Assembly (NCBI GenBank): GCA_014843695.1
Contig: CM026387.1
Location: 71,707,749-71,771,748, forward strand
Source of the DNA: Archivesica marissinica
Taxonomy: Eukaryota; Mollusca; Bivalvia; Venerida; Vesicomyidae
Length of the DNA: 64,000 nucleotides
Reading direction: 5' to 3'
Positions 15,001-26,748 of this stretch are shown piece by piece. The notes below the pieces were generated by a model. The model worked only from the letters and a program-made list of their open reading frames with translations, did not search any database and had not been told where the DNA came from. How positions within the stretch are numbered: the first letter of the stretch is position 1; each line of letters opens with the position of its first letter. The translations under genes were made by a program, and so were the position numbers.

Positions 15001-18000
15001 CTCATAACGGGCACAACTAAATAATAACACTTGTGCTATACTCTACTGGTCTTGTAACGGGCACAACTAAATAATATCACTTGTGTTATACTGTACTGGT
15101 CTTGTAACGGACACAACTACATGCTAACACTTGTGTTATACTGGTCTTTTAAGGAGCACAACTAAATAATAACACTTGTGTTATACTGTACTGGTCTTAT
15201 AACGGGCACAACTAAATAATAACACTTGTGTTATTCTGTACTGGTATTGTAACGGACACAACTATATAATAACACTTGTGCTATACTGTACTGGTCTTGT
15301 AACGGGCACAACTAAATAATAACACTTGTGTTATACTGTACTGTTATTGTAACGGGCACAACTAAATAATAACACTTGTGTTATACTGTACTGATCTTGT
15401 AACGGGCACAACTAAATAATAACACTGGTGTTATACTGTACTGATCTTGTAACGGGCAAAACTAAATAATAAAACTTGTTTTATTCTGTACTGGTCTTGT
15501 AACGGACACAACTACATGCTAACACTTGTGTTATACTGGTCTTGTAAGGAGCACAACTAAATACTAACACCTGTGTTATACTGTACTGGTCTTATAACGG
15601 GCACAACTAAATAATAACACTTGTGTTATACTGTACTGGTATTGTAACGGGCACAACTATATAATAACACTTGTGCTATACTGTACTGGTCTTATAACGG
15701 GCACAATTAAATAATAAAACCTGTGTTATACTGTACTGCTCTTGTAACGGGCACAATTAAATAATAGCACTTGTGTTATACTGTATTGGTATTGTAGCGA
15801 GCACAACTAAATAATAACACGTGTGCTATTCTGTATAGTATTGTAACGGGCACAACTAAATAATGACACTTGTGCTATACTGTACTGGTCTTGTAACGGG
15901 CACAACTAAATAATAACAATTATGTTATTCTGTACTGGTCTTGTAACGGGCACAACTAAATAATAACACTTGTGTTATACTGTATTGGTCTTGTAACGGG
16001 CACAACTAAATAATAACACTGGTGTTATACTGTGCTGGTCTTGTAACGAGCACAACTAAATAACAACACGTGTGTTATACTGTACTGGTCTAGTAATGAG
16101 CACAACTACATAACAACACTTGTGTTATACTGTACTGCTCTTGTAACGGGCACAAATAAATAATAACCCATGTGTTATACTGCACTTCTCTTGTAACGAG
16201 CACAACTAAATATTATCACGTGTGTTATACTGCACTGGTCTTGTAACGTGCACAACTAAATAATAAAACTTGAGTTATACTGGTTTTGTCTTATAACGAA
16301 CACAACTAAATAATAACACTTGTGTTCTACTGTACTGGTCTTGTAACGGGAACAACTAAATAGTAAGATTTCTGTTGTACTGTACTGGTCTTGTAACGTG
16401 AACAACTAAATAATAACACTTGTATTATACTGTACTGGTCTTGTAACGGGCACAACTAAATAATAACACTTATGTTATACTGTACTGGTATTGTAACGGG
16501 CACACCTAAATAATAACACTTGTGTTATACTGTACTGGTCTTGTAACGGGCACGACTGCATGCTAACACTTGTGTTATACTGTACTGGTCCTGTAATGGG
16601 CACAACTAAATAACAACACTTGTGTTATACAGTACTGATCTTGTAACGAACACAACTAAATAATAACACTTGTGTTATACTCAACTGGTTTTGTAACGGG
16701 CACAACTAAATAATAACACTTGTGTTATACTGCACTGGTCTTGTAACAGGCACAACTAAATAATAACACTTGTGTCATACTGGTCTTGTAACGGGCACAA
16801 CTAAATAATAACACTTGTGTTATACTGGTCTTGTCTTGTATCGAACACAACAACTAAATAATAACACTTGTCTTATACTGTACTGGTCTTGTAACGGGCA
16901 CAACTACATGCTAACACTTGTGTTATACTGTACTGGTCTTGTAACGAGCACAACCATATAATAACACTTGTGTTATACTGTACTAGTATTGTAACGGGCA
17001 CAACTAAATAATAACACGTGTGTTATACTGTACTGGTCTTGTAACGAGCACAACTATATAATAACACTTGTTTTATACTGTACTGGTCTTGGAACGAGCA
17101 CAACTATATAATAACACTTGTGTTATACTGTACTGGTCTTGTAACGGGCACAACTAAATAATAACCCGTGCGTTATACTGTACTGGTCTTTTAACGAGCA
17201 CACCTAAATAACAACACTTGTGTTATACTGTACTGGTCTTGTAACGGGCATAAATAAATAATAACCCTTGTGTTATACTTCACTTCTCTTGTAACGAGCA
17301 CAACTAAATATTAACACTTGTGTTATACTGCACTGGTCTTGTAACGGGCACAACTAAATAATAACACTTGTGTTATACTGGTTTTGTCTTATAACGAACA
17401 CAACTAAATAATAACACTTGTATTATACTGTACTGGTCTTGTAACGGGCACAACTAAATAATAACACTTTTGTTATACTGTACTGGTATTGTAACGGGCA
17501 CACCTAAATAATAACACTTGTGTTATACTGTACTGGTCTTGTAACGGGCACAACTAAATAATAACACTTTTGTTATACTGCACTGGTCTTGTAAAGAGCA
17601 CAACTGCATGCTAACACCTGTGTTATACTGTACTGGTCCTGTAACGGGCACAACTAAATAATAACACTTGTGTTATACTGTACTGGTCTTGTAACGGGCA
17701 CAACTAAATAATAACACTTGTGTTATACTGTACTGGTCTTGTAACGAGCACAACTAAATAATAACACTTGTGTTATAATGTACTGGTCTTGTAACGGGCA
17801 CAACTAAATAATAACACTTGTGTTTTACTGTCCTGGTCTTGTAACGAGCACAACTAAATAATAACACTTGTGTTATACTGTCCTGGTCTTGTAACGAGCA
17901 CAACTAAATAATAACACTTGTGTTATACTGTCCTGGTCTTGTAACGGGCACAACTAAATAATAACACTTGTGTTTTACTGTACTGGTATTGTAACGAGCA

Positions 18001-20200
18001 CAACTAAATAATAACACTTGTGTTATACTCAACTGGTTTTGTAACGAGCACATCTAAATATTAACACTTGTGTTATACTGCACTGGTCTTGTAACAGGCA
18101 CAACTAAATAATAACATTTGTGTCATACTGGTCCTGTAACGGGCACAACTACATGCTAACACTTGTGCTATACTGTTCTGGTCTTGTAACGAGCGCAACT
18201 AAATAATAACACTTGTGTTATGCTGGCCTTGTCTTGTAATGACCACAACAACTAAATAATAACACTTGTGTTATACTGTACTGGTCTTGTAACGAGCACA
18301 ACTATATAATAACACTTGTGTAATACTGTACTGGTCTTGTAAGGAGCACAACCAAATAATAACACTTGTGTTATACTGAACTGGTCGTGTAAGGAGCACA
18401 ACGAAATAACAACACTTGTGTTATACTGTACTGGTCTTGTAACGAGCACAACTACATAACAACACTTGTGTTATACTGTACTGGTCTTGTAACGGGCACA
18501 AATAAATAATAATCCTTGTGTTATACTGCACTTCTCTTGTAACGAGCACAACTAAATATTAACACGTGTGTTATACTGCACTGGTCTTGTAACGGGCACA
18601 ACTAAATAATAACACTTGAGTTATACTGGTTTTGTCATATAACGAACACAACTAAATAATAACACTTGTGTTCTACTGTACTGGTCTTGTAACTGGCACA
18701 ACTAAATAATAACACTTGTGTTATAATGTACTTGTCTTGTAAGGAGCACAACTAAATAATAACACTTGTGTTATACTGTAATAGTCTTGTAACGGGAACA
18801 ACTAAATAGTAAGACTTCTGTTGTACTGTACTGGTCTTGTAACGTGCATAACTAAATAATAACACTTGTATTATACTGTTCTGGTCTTGTAACGGGCACA
18901 ACTAAATAATAACACTTATGTTATACTGTACTGGTATTGTAACGGGTACACCTAAATAATAACACTTGTGTTATACTGTACTGGTCTTGTAACGGGCACG
19001 ACTGCATGCTAACACTTGTGTTATACTGTACTGGTCCTGTAACGGGCACAACTAAATAACAACACTTGTGTTATACTGTACTGATCTTGTAAGGAGCACA
19101 ACGAAATAATAACACTTGTGTTATACTGTACTGGTTTTGTAACGGGCACAACTAAATAATAACACTTGTGTTATACTGCACTGGTCTTGTAACAGGCACA
19201 ACTAAATAATAACACTTGTGTCATACTGGTCTTGTAGCGGGCACAACTAAATAATAACACTTGTGTTATACTGGTCTTGTCTTGTAACGAACACAACAAC
19301 TAAATAATAACACTTGTCTTATACTGTACTTGTCTTGTAACGGGCACAACTACATGCTAACACTTGTGTTATACTGTAATGGTCTTGTAACGAGCACAAC
19401 TATATAATAACACTTGTGTTATACTGTACTGGTATTGTAACGGGCACAACTAAATAATAACACGTGTGTTATACTGTACTGGTCTTGTAACGAGCACAAC
19501 TATATAATAACACTTGTGTTATACTGTACTGGTCTTGTAACGAGCACAACTATATAATAACACTTGTGTTATACTGTACTGGTCTTGTAACGGGCACAAC
19601 TAAATAATAACCCGTGCGTTATACTGTACTGGTCTTGTAACGAGCACACCTAAATAACAACACTTGTGTTATACTGTACTGGTCTTGTAACGGGCATAAA
19701 TAAATAAAAACCCTTGTGTTATACTGCACTTCTCTTGTAACTAGCACAACTAAATATTAACACGTGTCTTATACTGCACTGGTCTTGTAACGGTCACAAC
19801 TAAATAATAACACTTGTGTTATACTGGTTTTGTCTTATAACGAACTCAACTAAATAATAACACTTGTGTTCTACTGTACTGGTCTTGTAACGGGCACAAC
19901 TAAATAATAACACTTGTATTATACTGTACTGGTCTTGTAACGGGCACAACTAAATAATAACACTTATGTTATACTGTACTGGTATTGTAACGGGCACACC
20001 TAAATAATAACACTTGTGTTATACTGTACTGGTCTTGTAGCGGGTACAACTAAATAATAACACTTATGTTATACTGTACTGGTATTGTAACGGGCACACC
20101 TAAATAATAACACTTGTGTTATACTATACTGGTTTTGTAACGGGCACAACTACATGCTAACACTTGTGTTATACTGTACTGGTCTTGTAACGGGCACAAC
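1..20200. repeat. Satellite 1: tandem 50-bp monomer array (left end open)
   Basis: Several hundred head-to-tail copies of a 50-bp monomer. Conserved blocks are AACACTTGTGTT, TATACTGTACTGGTCTTG, then TAACGGGCACAACTAAATAA. Frequent variants replace CGGGC by CGAGC, GGAGC or CGGAC, and AAATAAT by CATGCTA or TATATAAT. AACAC-TT-GTGTT is a 5-bp inverted repeat with a 2-base centre, so each monomer has a small dyad. Some monomers are 45 bp and lack one of two similar neighbouring pentamers (ACTGT, ACTGG). Distinctive variant strings recur in order at long spacing: near 4901 and 6741, near 6073, 7563 and 10401, near 13495 and 14779. This shows higher-order block duplications of about 1.3 to 4.3 kb. 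No gene was found inside. The array starts before the window. Confidence 0.97.
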
Positions 20201-21868
20201 TTAATAATAACACTTGTGTTATACTGTACTAGTCTTGTAAGGAGCACAACTGCATGCTAACACTTGTGTTATACTGGTCCTGTAACGGATACAACTACAT
20301 GCCAACAATTGTGTTATACTGGTCCTGTAACGACCACAACTACATGCTAACACCTGTGCTATACTGTACTGGTCTTGAAACGAGCATAACTTCATGCTAA
20401 CACTTGTGTTATACTGGTCTTGTAACGGATACAACTACATGCTAACACTAGTGTTTTACTGGTTTGGAACGAGCACAACTACATGCTAACAGTTGTTCTA
20501 TACCGGTCATGTAACGACCACAACTGCATGCTAATACTTGTGCTATACTTTACTGGTCTTTTAACGAGAACAAGTACATACTAATAATTGTGCTATACTG
20601 TACTGCTCTTGAAACGAGCATACCTTCATGCTAACACTTGTGTTATACTGTTCTTGTAACGGATACAACTACATGCTAACACTTGTGCTATACTGTACTG
20701 GTCCTGTACCGGATACAACTACTTGTGTTATACTGGTCTTGAAACAAGCATAACTTCATGCTAACACTTGTGTTATACTGGTCTTGTAACGGATACAACT
20801 ACATGCTAACACTTGTACTATACTGGTCTTGTATTGAGTACAACTATATGATAACACTTGTGTTATACTGGTCTTGTAACGAGTACAACTTCATGCTAAC
20901 ACTTGTGTTATACTGGTCTTGTAACAGATACAACTACATGCTAACACTTGTGTTATACTGTACTGCTCTTGTAACGAGCACAACTACATGCTAACACGTG
21001 TGCTATATTGTACTGGTCTTGTAACGGATACAACTACATGCCAACACTTGTCTTATACTGGTCTTGTAACGAACAAAACTACATGCTAACACTTGTGCTA
21101 TACTGTACTGGTCTTGAAACGAGCATAACTAAATGCTAACACTTATGTTATACTGGTCTTGTAACGGATACAACTACATGCCACCACTTGTGTTATACTG
21201 GTCTTGTAACGATCACCACTACATGCTAACACTTGTGCTATACTGTACTGGTCTTGAAACGAGCATAACTTCATGCTAACACTTGTGTTATACTGGTCCT
21301 GTAACGGATACCACTACATGCTAACACTTGTGTTATAGTTGTCTTGTAACGAGTACAACTACATGCTAACACTTTTGTTATACTGGTCTTGTATCGAGTA
21401 CAACTAAATGCTAACACTTATGTTATACTGGTCTTGTAACGAGTACAACTAAATGCCAACATTTGTGTTATACTGGTGTTGTAACGACCAAAACTACATG
21501 CTAACACTTGTGCTATACTGTACTGGTCTTGAAACGAGCATAACTAAATGCTAACACTTATGTTATACTGGTCTTGTAACGGATACAACTACATGCCACC
21601 ACTTGTGTTATACTGGTCTTGTAACGATCACCACTACATGCTAACACTTGTGCTATACTGTACTGGTCTTGAAACGAGCATAACTTCATGCTAACACTTG
21701 TGTTATACTGGTCCTGTAACGGATACCACTACATGCTAACACTTGTGTTATAGTTGTCTTGTAACGAGTACAACTAAATGCTAACAATTGTGTTATACTG
21801 GTCCTGTATCGAGTACAAATAAATTCTAACACTTGTGTTATACTGGTCTTGTAACGAGTACAACTAAA
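20201..21868. repeat. Satellite 1 edge subfamily: mixed 45-bp and 50-bp monomers
   Basis: The right edge of satellite 1 consists of more diverged monomers. Most are 45 bp, reading TATACTGGTCTTG rather than TATACTGTACTGGTCTTG, and carry CATGCTAACACTTGTG and GGATACAACTA variants. They alternate with 50-bp units having GCTATACTGTACTGG and GAAACGAGCATAACT, giving multi-monomer blocks. One block near 21131 recurs 415 bp later, near 21546. The array ends near 21868, where the sequence becomes non-repetitive. Diverged units at an array edge fit the usual picture of weaker homogenisation there. That last point is inference. Confidence 0.9.
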
Positions 21869-22202
21869 TGATAAGAAATTGTTTTAGATAGAAAGTGTGA
21901 GTCATTTTGAAGAGGACTATGAATCGAATGAATAATATTTATATAAATTCATGGCACTTCAAGTTCGTGTGTTTCTATCTTGAGCACGTGATACGGATAT
22001 GAACATCGCTTCCAATGGTATATGTTCCTCATTGAGCATCACCCAAATGGCTCAATGAACAATTACATTATATGTTTATTGTTTAGATGGACTAGTTTTT
22101 ACAGAAACTTAAGGGATTTATGGAGCAACTGGAATAACTAGATCTACATAATAACATAAATAACAAAACGAGATACTGCTGTGTAAAAATCATTACACAT
22201 AC
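21869..22202. other. Non-repetitive intron segment between satellite 1 and the F-box exon
   Basis: AT-rich unique sequence of about 330 bp. On the minus strand it lies directly 3' of the F-box exon's splice donor, so it is the start of that gene's next intron. I see no second exon or repeat motif in it. Confidence 0.6.
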
Positions 22203-22203
22203 C
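22197..22203 (-). promoter_or_regulatory. Splice donor of the F-box exon
   Basis: On the minus strand the exon ends ...CTACAG and the intron begins GTATGT, a strong metazoan donor. The last exon base is 22203 and the GT is at 22202-22201. The junction falls after the first base of a codon (phase 1). The protein's similarity to the F-box/LRR family also stops here. Confidence 0.85.
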
Positions 22204-23093
22204 TGTAGTATCGAGGTATTCAAGGTTTACACAGTACGAGGCAACCTCAAATAGGGCTGTGTTGGTGATATTGTCACATCTCTGTATCTCTAGATGTCTC
22301 AATTCGGGGCAGCTCTTGGCTATTGCATGCAATCCCTTGTCCGATAGTCTTTCACAGCCGTTCAAGTTTATCTTTTCCACTATGATACACACAGTTGGAG
22401 TGTTATAACTTAATCGCTTGGTTAAATATTTTAATGCCTTATCAATATCAACAGCATCATTATGTATCACAATTTTCTTCCACAAGAGCGGGTCCCATGC
22501 CAGTCTGTACCACCTCTCACATACACACGAACAACGACACAGTTGGTCCGTAGGCAAGTTTGATAAAATTTTCACGATGACGTCATCAGTCATCATGTCG
22601 AAAGGTGAAGGTCGAACTTTTGACCTGTCTTTCCATGACGTGTGTATTTGTTTATCAACATCTTGTAAATCAAGTTTATGATTACCAGTTCGGTTTCTAT
22701 GTTGTTTCAGTTGTATATGATCTTGATATGAAGGAGGGGCACTGTTATGTATCACAGGGGTTCGGTATTCTGAATGCACACTTGAATCAGACGACATATA
22801 TGATCGTTCCGTATTGGATATGTTCTGTTGAGCCACTTTAGCTCCGTGTGTGTACGCCCAAGGGAACTTGCCATCTCCTTGTCGTTTCTTAACATAATGT
22901 CTATCAATAGATATTGAGGAGTCCGAGAATTGGCGATCAAATGAAGAGTCGGATAACCGGTGATCTGTCGATGAAATCGAAGAGTTGTCTCCCTTGAGAA
23001 TCGACATCTTTGCTGATTGGTTGTGTGAGCTCGTGACGTCAGAGGCGATACCAGAAGACGAATCATGGGCATTTTCCAGCCTTAGGACTGGAT
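22203..23093 (-). CDS. FBXL7: FBXL7-like F-box/leucine-rich-repeat protein, internal exon (partial gene)
   Basis: FBXL7 is a substrate receptor of SCF (SKP1-CUL1-F-box) ubiquitin ligases. The F-box binds SKP1 and the leucine-rich repeats bind the substrate. This 891-bp exon encodes about 296 residues. Residues 1-160 are Ser-rich and low complexity, with an SSGIASDV motif resembling the vertebrate N-terminus. Residues about 163-208 form the F-box (ILSNLPTDQLCRC, RWYRLAWDPLLW). Residues about 238-296 begin the LRRs (LNGCERLSDKGL, CPELRHLEIQRCDNIT). Family identity rests on my memory of human FBXL7. A pyrimidine-rich acceptor (TTCTACTTACAG) precedes position 23093 and a GTATGT donor follows 22203; both are phase 1, so the exon is symmetric. 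The first exon and about six further LRRs are missing. The LRR exon would have to lie left of the window, beyond the satellite. The frame has no stops or frameshifts, so it is probably functional. Confidence 0.88.
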
Positions 23094-23115
23094 CTGTAAG
23101 TAGAAATAAAAACAC
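23094..23115 (-). promoter_or_regulatory. Splice acceptor of the F-box exon
   Basis: On the minus strand a T-rich tract (TTTTTATTTCTACTTACAG) ends with AG at 23095-23094. The exon begins at 23093 with the last two bases of a codon, so the upstream intron is phase 1. Reading through this site would add only a short hydrophobic run, not family sequence. Confidence 0.8.
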
Positions 23116-23504
23116 ATTAAGACACAGAAATAAAAAAAGAAGGTACTCTCATTAATAGAAATATCATGCAAAAAGTATCCATGCCGTTATCTTGCAGGCA
23201 GTGTGCAAAATATATAAAACACAAACAATATTTGCATGAAATGTTTATTATTGTCATATATAAATAGTAATGTATTATATAAATACATTAATCTATTTAA
23301 TATACGACATCATTGATTTACCATGTACTATAATATATTTGTCTTATGCATATCGTTATGCTATCATTTTCGCGCCTAAAATATCAAATCTATTTTCGCG
23401 CGGGAATGACTAATTATCGGGAATGAAGTGGCCAGTTGCGTAATTTTAAAGGCCGAATCTTTTGATGTGCGGAAAATCTTAATAAGAGTAGATAACATAA
23501 CAGA
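23116..23504. other. AT-rich sequence, probably upstream intron of the F-box gene
   Basis: Unique AT-rich DNA. Minus-strand reading frames here are short and resemble no family I know. I could not find the first exon of the F-box gene. Confidence 0.4.
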
Positions 23505-24235
23505 TGTTACGGCGCCTGCAAGTCTAGAGGACCATCGCTGGTTTGTATAATTATAAGAAACGGAATGTATTAACCAAAGCAGATACACAAAGGTGACAGG
23601 AACGGATCGTTGCGTGATCTCGAAAATAAGATACAGAATTAACTGTTTCTATGATATTTAGGAGAGAATAGGCATTAGATAACTTAGAGAAAGATAACTT
23701 ATGAAAGATAACTTATGAAAGGTAATTGAGTATTTAAAATAAATACGAGTTATAAGATCATTCAGCCGAGATAAGGAACATATTTAATTCCGGTGAATAT
23801 AATCTATTATTGTGAGACGAAAGTTATTGAAGTTATTAATGAGATTGTAAGATTAGAGTAATTACGGATTAAAGAGATTAGACAATTAATCAGGACAATT
23901 AGCCATAAGCAACTAAATTTTGACTTAAATAAATAAAATAAAAGTTGAATTAAGCAGAGTTATATACATGAGATATAACACAGAAATAAAGAAAATACGG
24001 AAGAATAATATATATAATTATTATATAAAAGAAAGACAACAGACTGTGTTTAGTGATTATGGTGAGACCGAAGATACAAATACCTTTAGACAACTCCAGC
24101 GAATCTATGACATGAGCTCAACTGAGACATTGAGATATAAACAGACGTGCGGGATCACCACATTGAGCGATCGACCGTGCCACAGAGATAAATAGAAGTG
24201 TGTATCACGACACCCACTGGGGGCCCGTCAGCCAC
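23505..24235 (+). mobile_element. Possible LTR and primer-binding site of an LTR retrotransposon (remnant)
   Basis: A stretch of about 708 bp begins TGTTACGGCG and ends ATCACGACA (24212), giving the TG...CA ends usual for LTRs. Five bases later comes TGGGGGCCCGTC (24218-24229). This differs at one base from the first 12 bases of the tRNA-Pro primer-binding site used by many retroelements (known from gammaretroviruses). No gag or pol reading frame follows and no second LTR was found. A short direct repeat (GATAACTTATGAAA type) lies near 23690-23730. The termini are my best guess. Confidence 0.3.
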
Positions 24236-24711
24236 GACCATTTGGGACAACGCGTCCGCCACAACAGTACTTGTTTCGAGTGTTGTTCGGTCTTTACGTA
24301 TACCTGGTTTTATCTACATGTAGTTCCGTCACAAGCAAGACATTCAGGAACATGACAACAACCGTTGCACTAAATGTGTGTTATCATACTCCTTTCAATT
24401 CAGAAAACACTTTCGGTTTCTAAAGTTTGAATAGTAAAGAAATCGGGTCATTAATTATTTCAATTATTAGTGGAGCCATTGACTTGAAGATATAAACTTT
24501 GGCAACAAAATGAAATTCACTTTGTAGATATAGTAACGACATTCCCTTTTGTTGAAATTGAAGATTTAAGGTCGCAAATAATTGTAGACTAAATGATAGG
24601 CAGGTTAACAATCATTTTGAGGACGTAATTGCGTTCTTAATCCACATATAAAATGTATGCATGCTCAAATTTATAAGACATGGAATATTAGCAGTGAAGT
24701 AAAGTAGCCTT
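24236..24711. other. Unassigned non-coding sequence
   Basis: Unique AT-rich DNA between the LTR-like segment and the first SINE. I see no coding, RNA or repeat signal. Confidence 0.4.
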
Positions 24712-24969
24712 TTTACGAAGGTCCGTAGTCGAGTGGTCGCAGTAGTCACTGGCTGATGGTCACTGGTTCGAGCCCCGCTCAGGCCGTGTCTGTTTATATG
24801 AAAAAGTTGGCAGTTTCTTACGAAGGTTGGTGCACCAAGTAATGGTTAACCGCTGGAGCCTGTCCAGGAAAGGTGTTGTTAGGTAAACTGCCCACCGACG
24901 ATATATCTCAAAATGGTGTTGATGAAGGTGTAGACCCCAAACAAACAACCACACGTTATTTACGAAGGT
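24712..24969 (+). mobile_element. tRNA-derived SINE 1 with 11-bp target-site duplication
   Basis: The element body is about 236 bp (24723-24958), flanked on both sides by the exact direct repeat TTTACGAAGGT (24712-24722 and 24959-24969). The head has an RNA polymerase III A-box-like TAGTCGAGTGG and a B-box GGTTCGAGCCC at tRNA-like spacing. A non-tRNA body and a short A/C-rich tail (CAAACAAACAACC) follow. SINEs are copied by a partner LINE's reverse transcriptase; the partner is not identifiable from this copy. Confidence 0.85.
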
Positions 24970-25288
24970 GACTCATAAAGTTGACACCTCAAAACTAGTT
25001 AAAAATTCGTACTTGGGCATACAACCATTTCAAGCAGTTATCTATTTTAAAACAAGATTGAATGCATTCATACATATCTGAGCAATTATGACATAATATA
25101 TTGTATATTGATCAGGAATGGCTTTCAGTGAAGCTGATTAAAATATACAAATACTATTATAAGCCGACTGCTCATCAGTTTATATTATTATATGGGGACA
25201 GCTAACTTATCCAAATGTGTATATTAAGACTCATTACGTACATTGCATTTTTTAATATTTTCTTATTTATATATATAATTCATGAGAG
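24970..25288. other. Unassigned AT-rich sequence between two SINEs
   Basis: About 320 bp of AT-rich unique DNA. I see nothing further in it. Confidence 0.4.
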
Positions 25289-25603
25289 ACTCTAAATGTC
25301 TATGTACAGACGATAGTCCAGTGGTAACACGCTGGACTGGTAATCCAGGGATCGCAGGTTCGATCCCACGTCTGACCCTAATACAATTAACAGTCTTTCA
25401 GATGGGACGTTAAACCGAGGTCTCGTGTCGGTGCTTTACACCGTGCACGTAAAAGAACCAGAGGAGACTCTGGAATGGGTATCTGTCTGTATCATTGCAC
25501 TATCCTCCAAAAATCTAAAATTACTAATCTCTTCAGGAGGCGTTGCTCATATGGGCAACCGGTAGCTACGATAAATAAACGTAAAACACACACACTCTAA
25601 ATG
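25289..25603 (+). mobile_element. tRNA-derived SINE 2 with conserved central domain and 10-bp target-site duplication
   Basis: Exact direct repeats ACTCTAAATG at 25289-25298 and 25594-25603 flank about 295 bp. The head (25307-25376) folds roughly like a tRNA: six of seven acceptor pairs (CAGACG/CGTCTG), an anticodon stem CTGGA/TCCAG with loop CTGGTAA (GGU, threonine-like), and a perfect B-box GGTTCGATCCC. The D-stem is degenerate. The body contains GGGACGTTAAACCGAGGTC and CCGTGCACGTAAAAGAACC, resembling a central domain shared by many invertebrate SINEs; membership of the MetaSINE group is possible but from memory. It ends in an ACACAC tail. Confidence 0.87.
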
Positions 25604-26748
25604 ATTGTTTTGTGAATGTCTCTGGTGTCAAATAAACGATTATGTACCATATGACATTTCAATACAAAATGTAAATTAATGAAACGCAATTTAAGCACAT
25701 TATTTTTAATTATAACTAAAACTCACGGTTTTTATTAAACATGCTGTCGCCGTATGAATAATGGGAACCGCGTGCTGCTGGACCCAAAACTACTGCTAAG
25801 ATAGCCCCCACCCCACACTTACATGGATTGATAAACCTCATTAAACCTTCCCTAATATTCAATGCAACTGTTAATTATTGTATATGACTGTATTCTACGT
25901 GTTGATCACAAAAACAATACAAGATCCCCACTCACTAAATTACATCGTTACACTGCATAATTCAGGCAATTGCCAAACCACTTTAACACACCGATGTGGT
26001 GACTAAGACACGTTTAAAAGAATAATGTTCCTATTTCCTAACCACAGTTATCAAAATAGCCCCATTATGTTTCTTTTCGTTTTTTTTTTCGATTTTTATT
26101 TCCTGATCAATATACATCATAATTACACATATACATAATAATTACACACATTGTAGACTTTCCAGGCATGTACATGTATTGAAAACAAAGAGCGTGTCAA
26201 AAAGTAGTTGACAAGTGCTAGCAGCCTGCAGTATTATCTATACGCATTATTCACGAATTATATTTATAATAAGTTATACGTAATCATTATGTTTCTATAA
26301 ATGACCGTTCAAACATTCAAAGTTACTATATTAAACGACAAACAGTAGTAAATTATTTACACTACAAATCAAATATCATTGGGTTGACATATAGATTTGA
26401 ATTTTCATTTCAATTGAAACAACCGGCTGGTGCAATAACAAACTTCAATAGAGCACCCATATATTTGGATTGAAAGAGGCTTTGGTATTTGAGGACTGTA
26501 TACATCAATCACTGAATAAACTGAATACTGAATAAACAGAAATGATGAAAGCGAAAACAAATATTTATTTACATTTTAGTCATCGCTATTTTAATGACTT
26601 CATAATTATTGATTTTTAATTTAGATATTTACGCCAAATTAACTTTGTGCTGTGAACGAAAACATAATGCTTACTCATTTTATGCTTTCAATTCATTATC
26701 ACAAACATGGGTGCATAATGGGGTGTATTTCTCGACGCACGCACATAA
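25604..26748. other. Unique AT-rich sequence before satellite 2
   Basis: About 1.1 kb of AT-rich DNA with a T9-10 run near 26080 and no recognisable gene. A reading frame crossing into the satellite near 26609 has no family resemblance. Confidence 0.5.

Noticed and set aside
1..21868. CENP-B box in satellite 1
   Set aside because: The monomer has CGGG (in AACGGGC) but lacks the essential TTCG and the central A at the required spacing. Centromere function cannot be claimed.
1..21868. CRISPR array
   Set aside because: Units are contiguous with no unique spacers, and the genome is eukaryotic.
22418..22841. Plus-strand frames opposite the F-box exon
   Set aside because: They are antisense shadows of the exon and have no family resemblance.
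22752..23072. 106-codon minus-strand frame
   Set aside because: It is an alternate frame of the F-box exon.
23376..24954. Several 60-75-codon frames
   Set aside because: They are short, AT-rich and lie in LTR-like, SINE or unassigned sequence. No motif is seen.
25307..25377. Functional threonine tRNA gene (GGU)
   Set aside because: The D-stem is broken, one acceptor pair mismatches, and the segment is the head of a SINE flanked by a target-site duplication.
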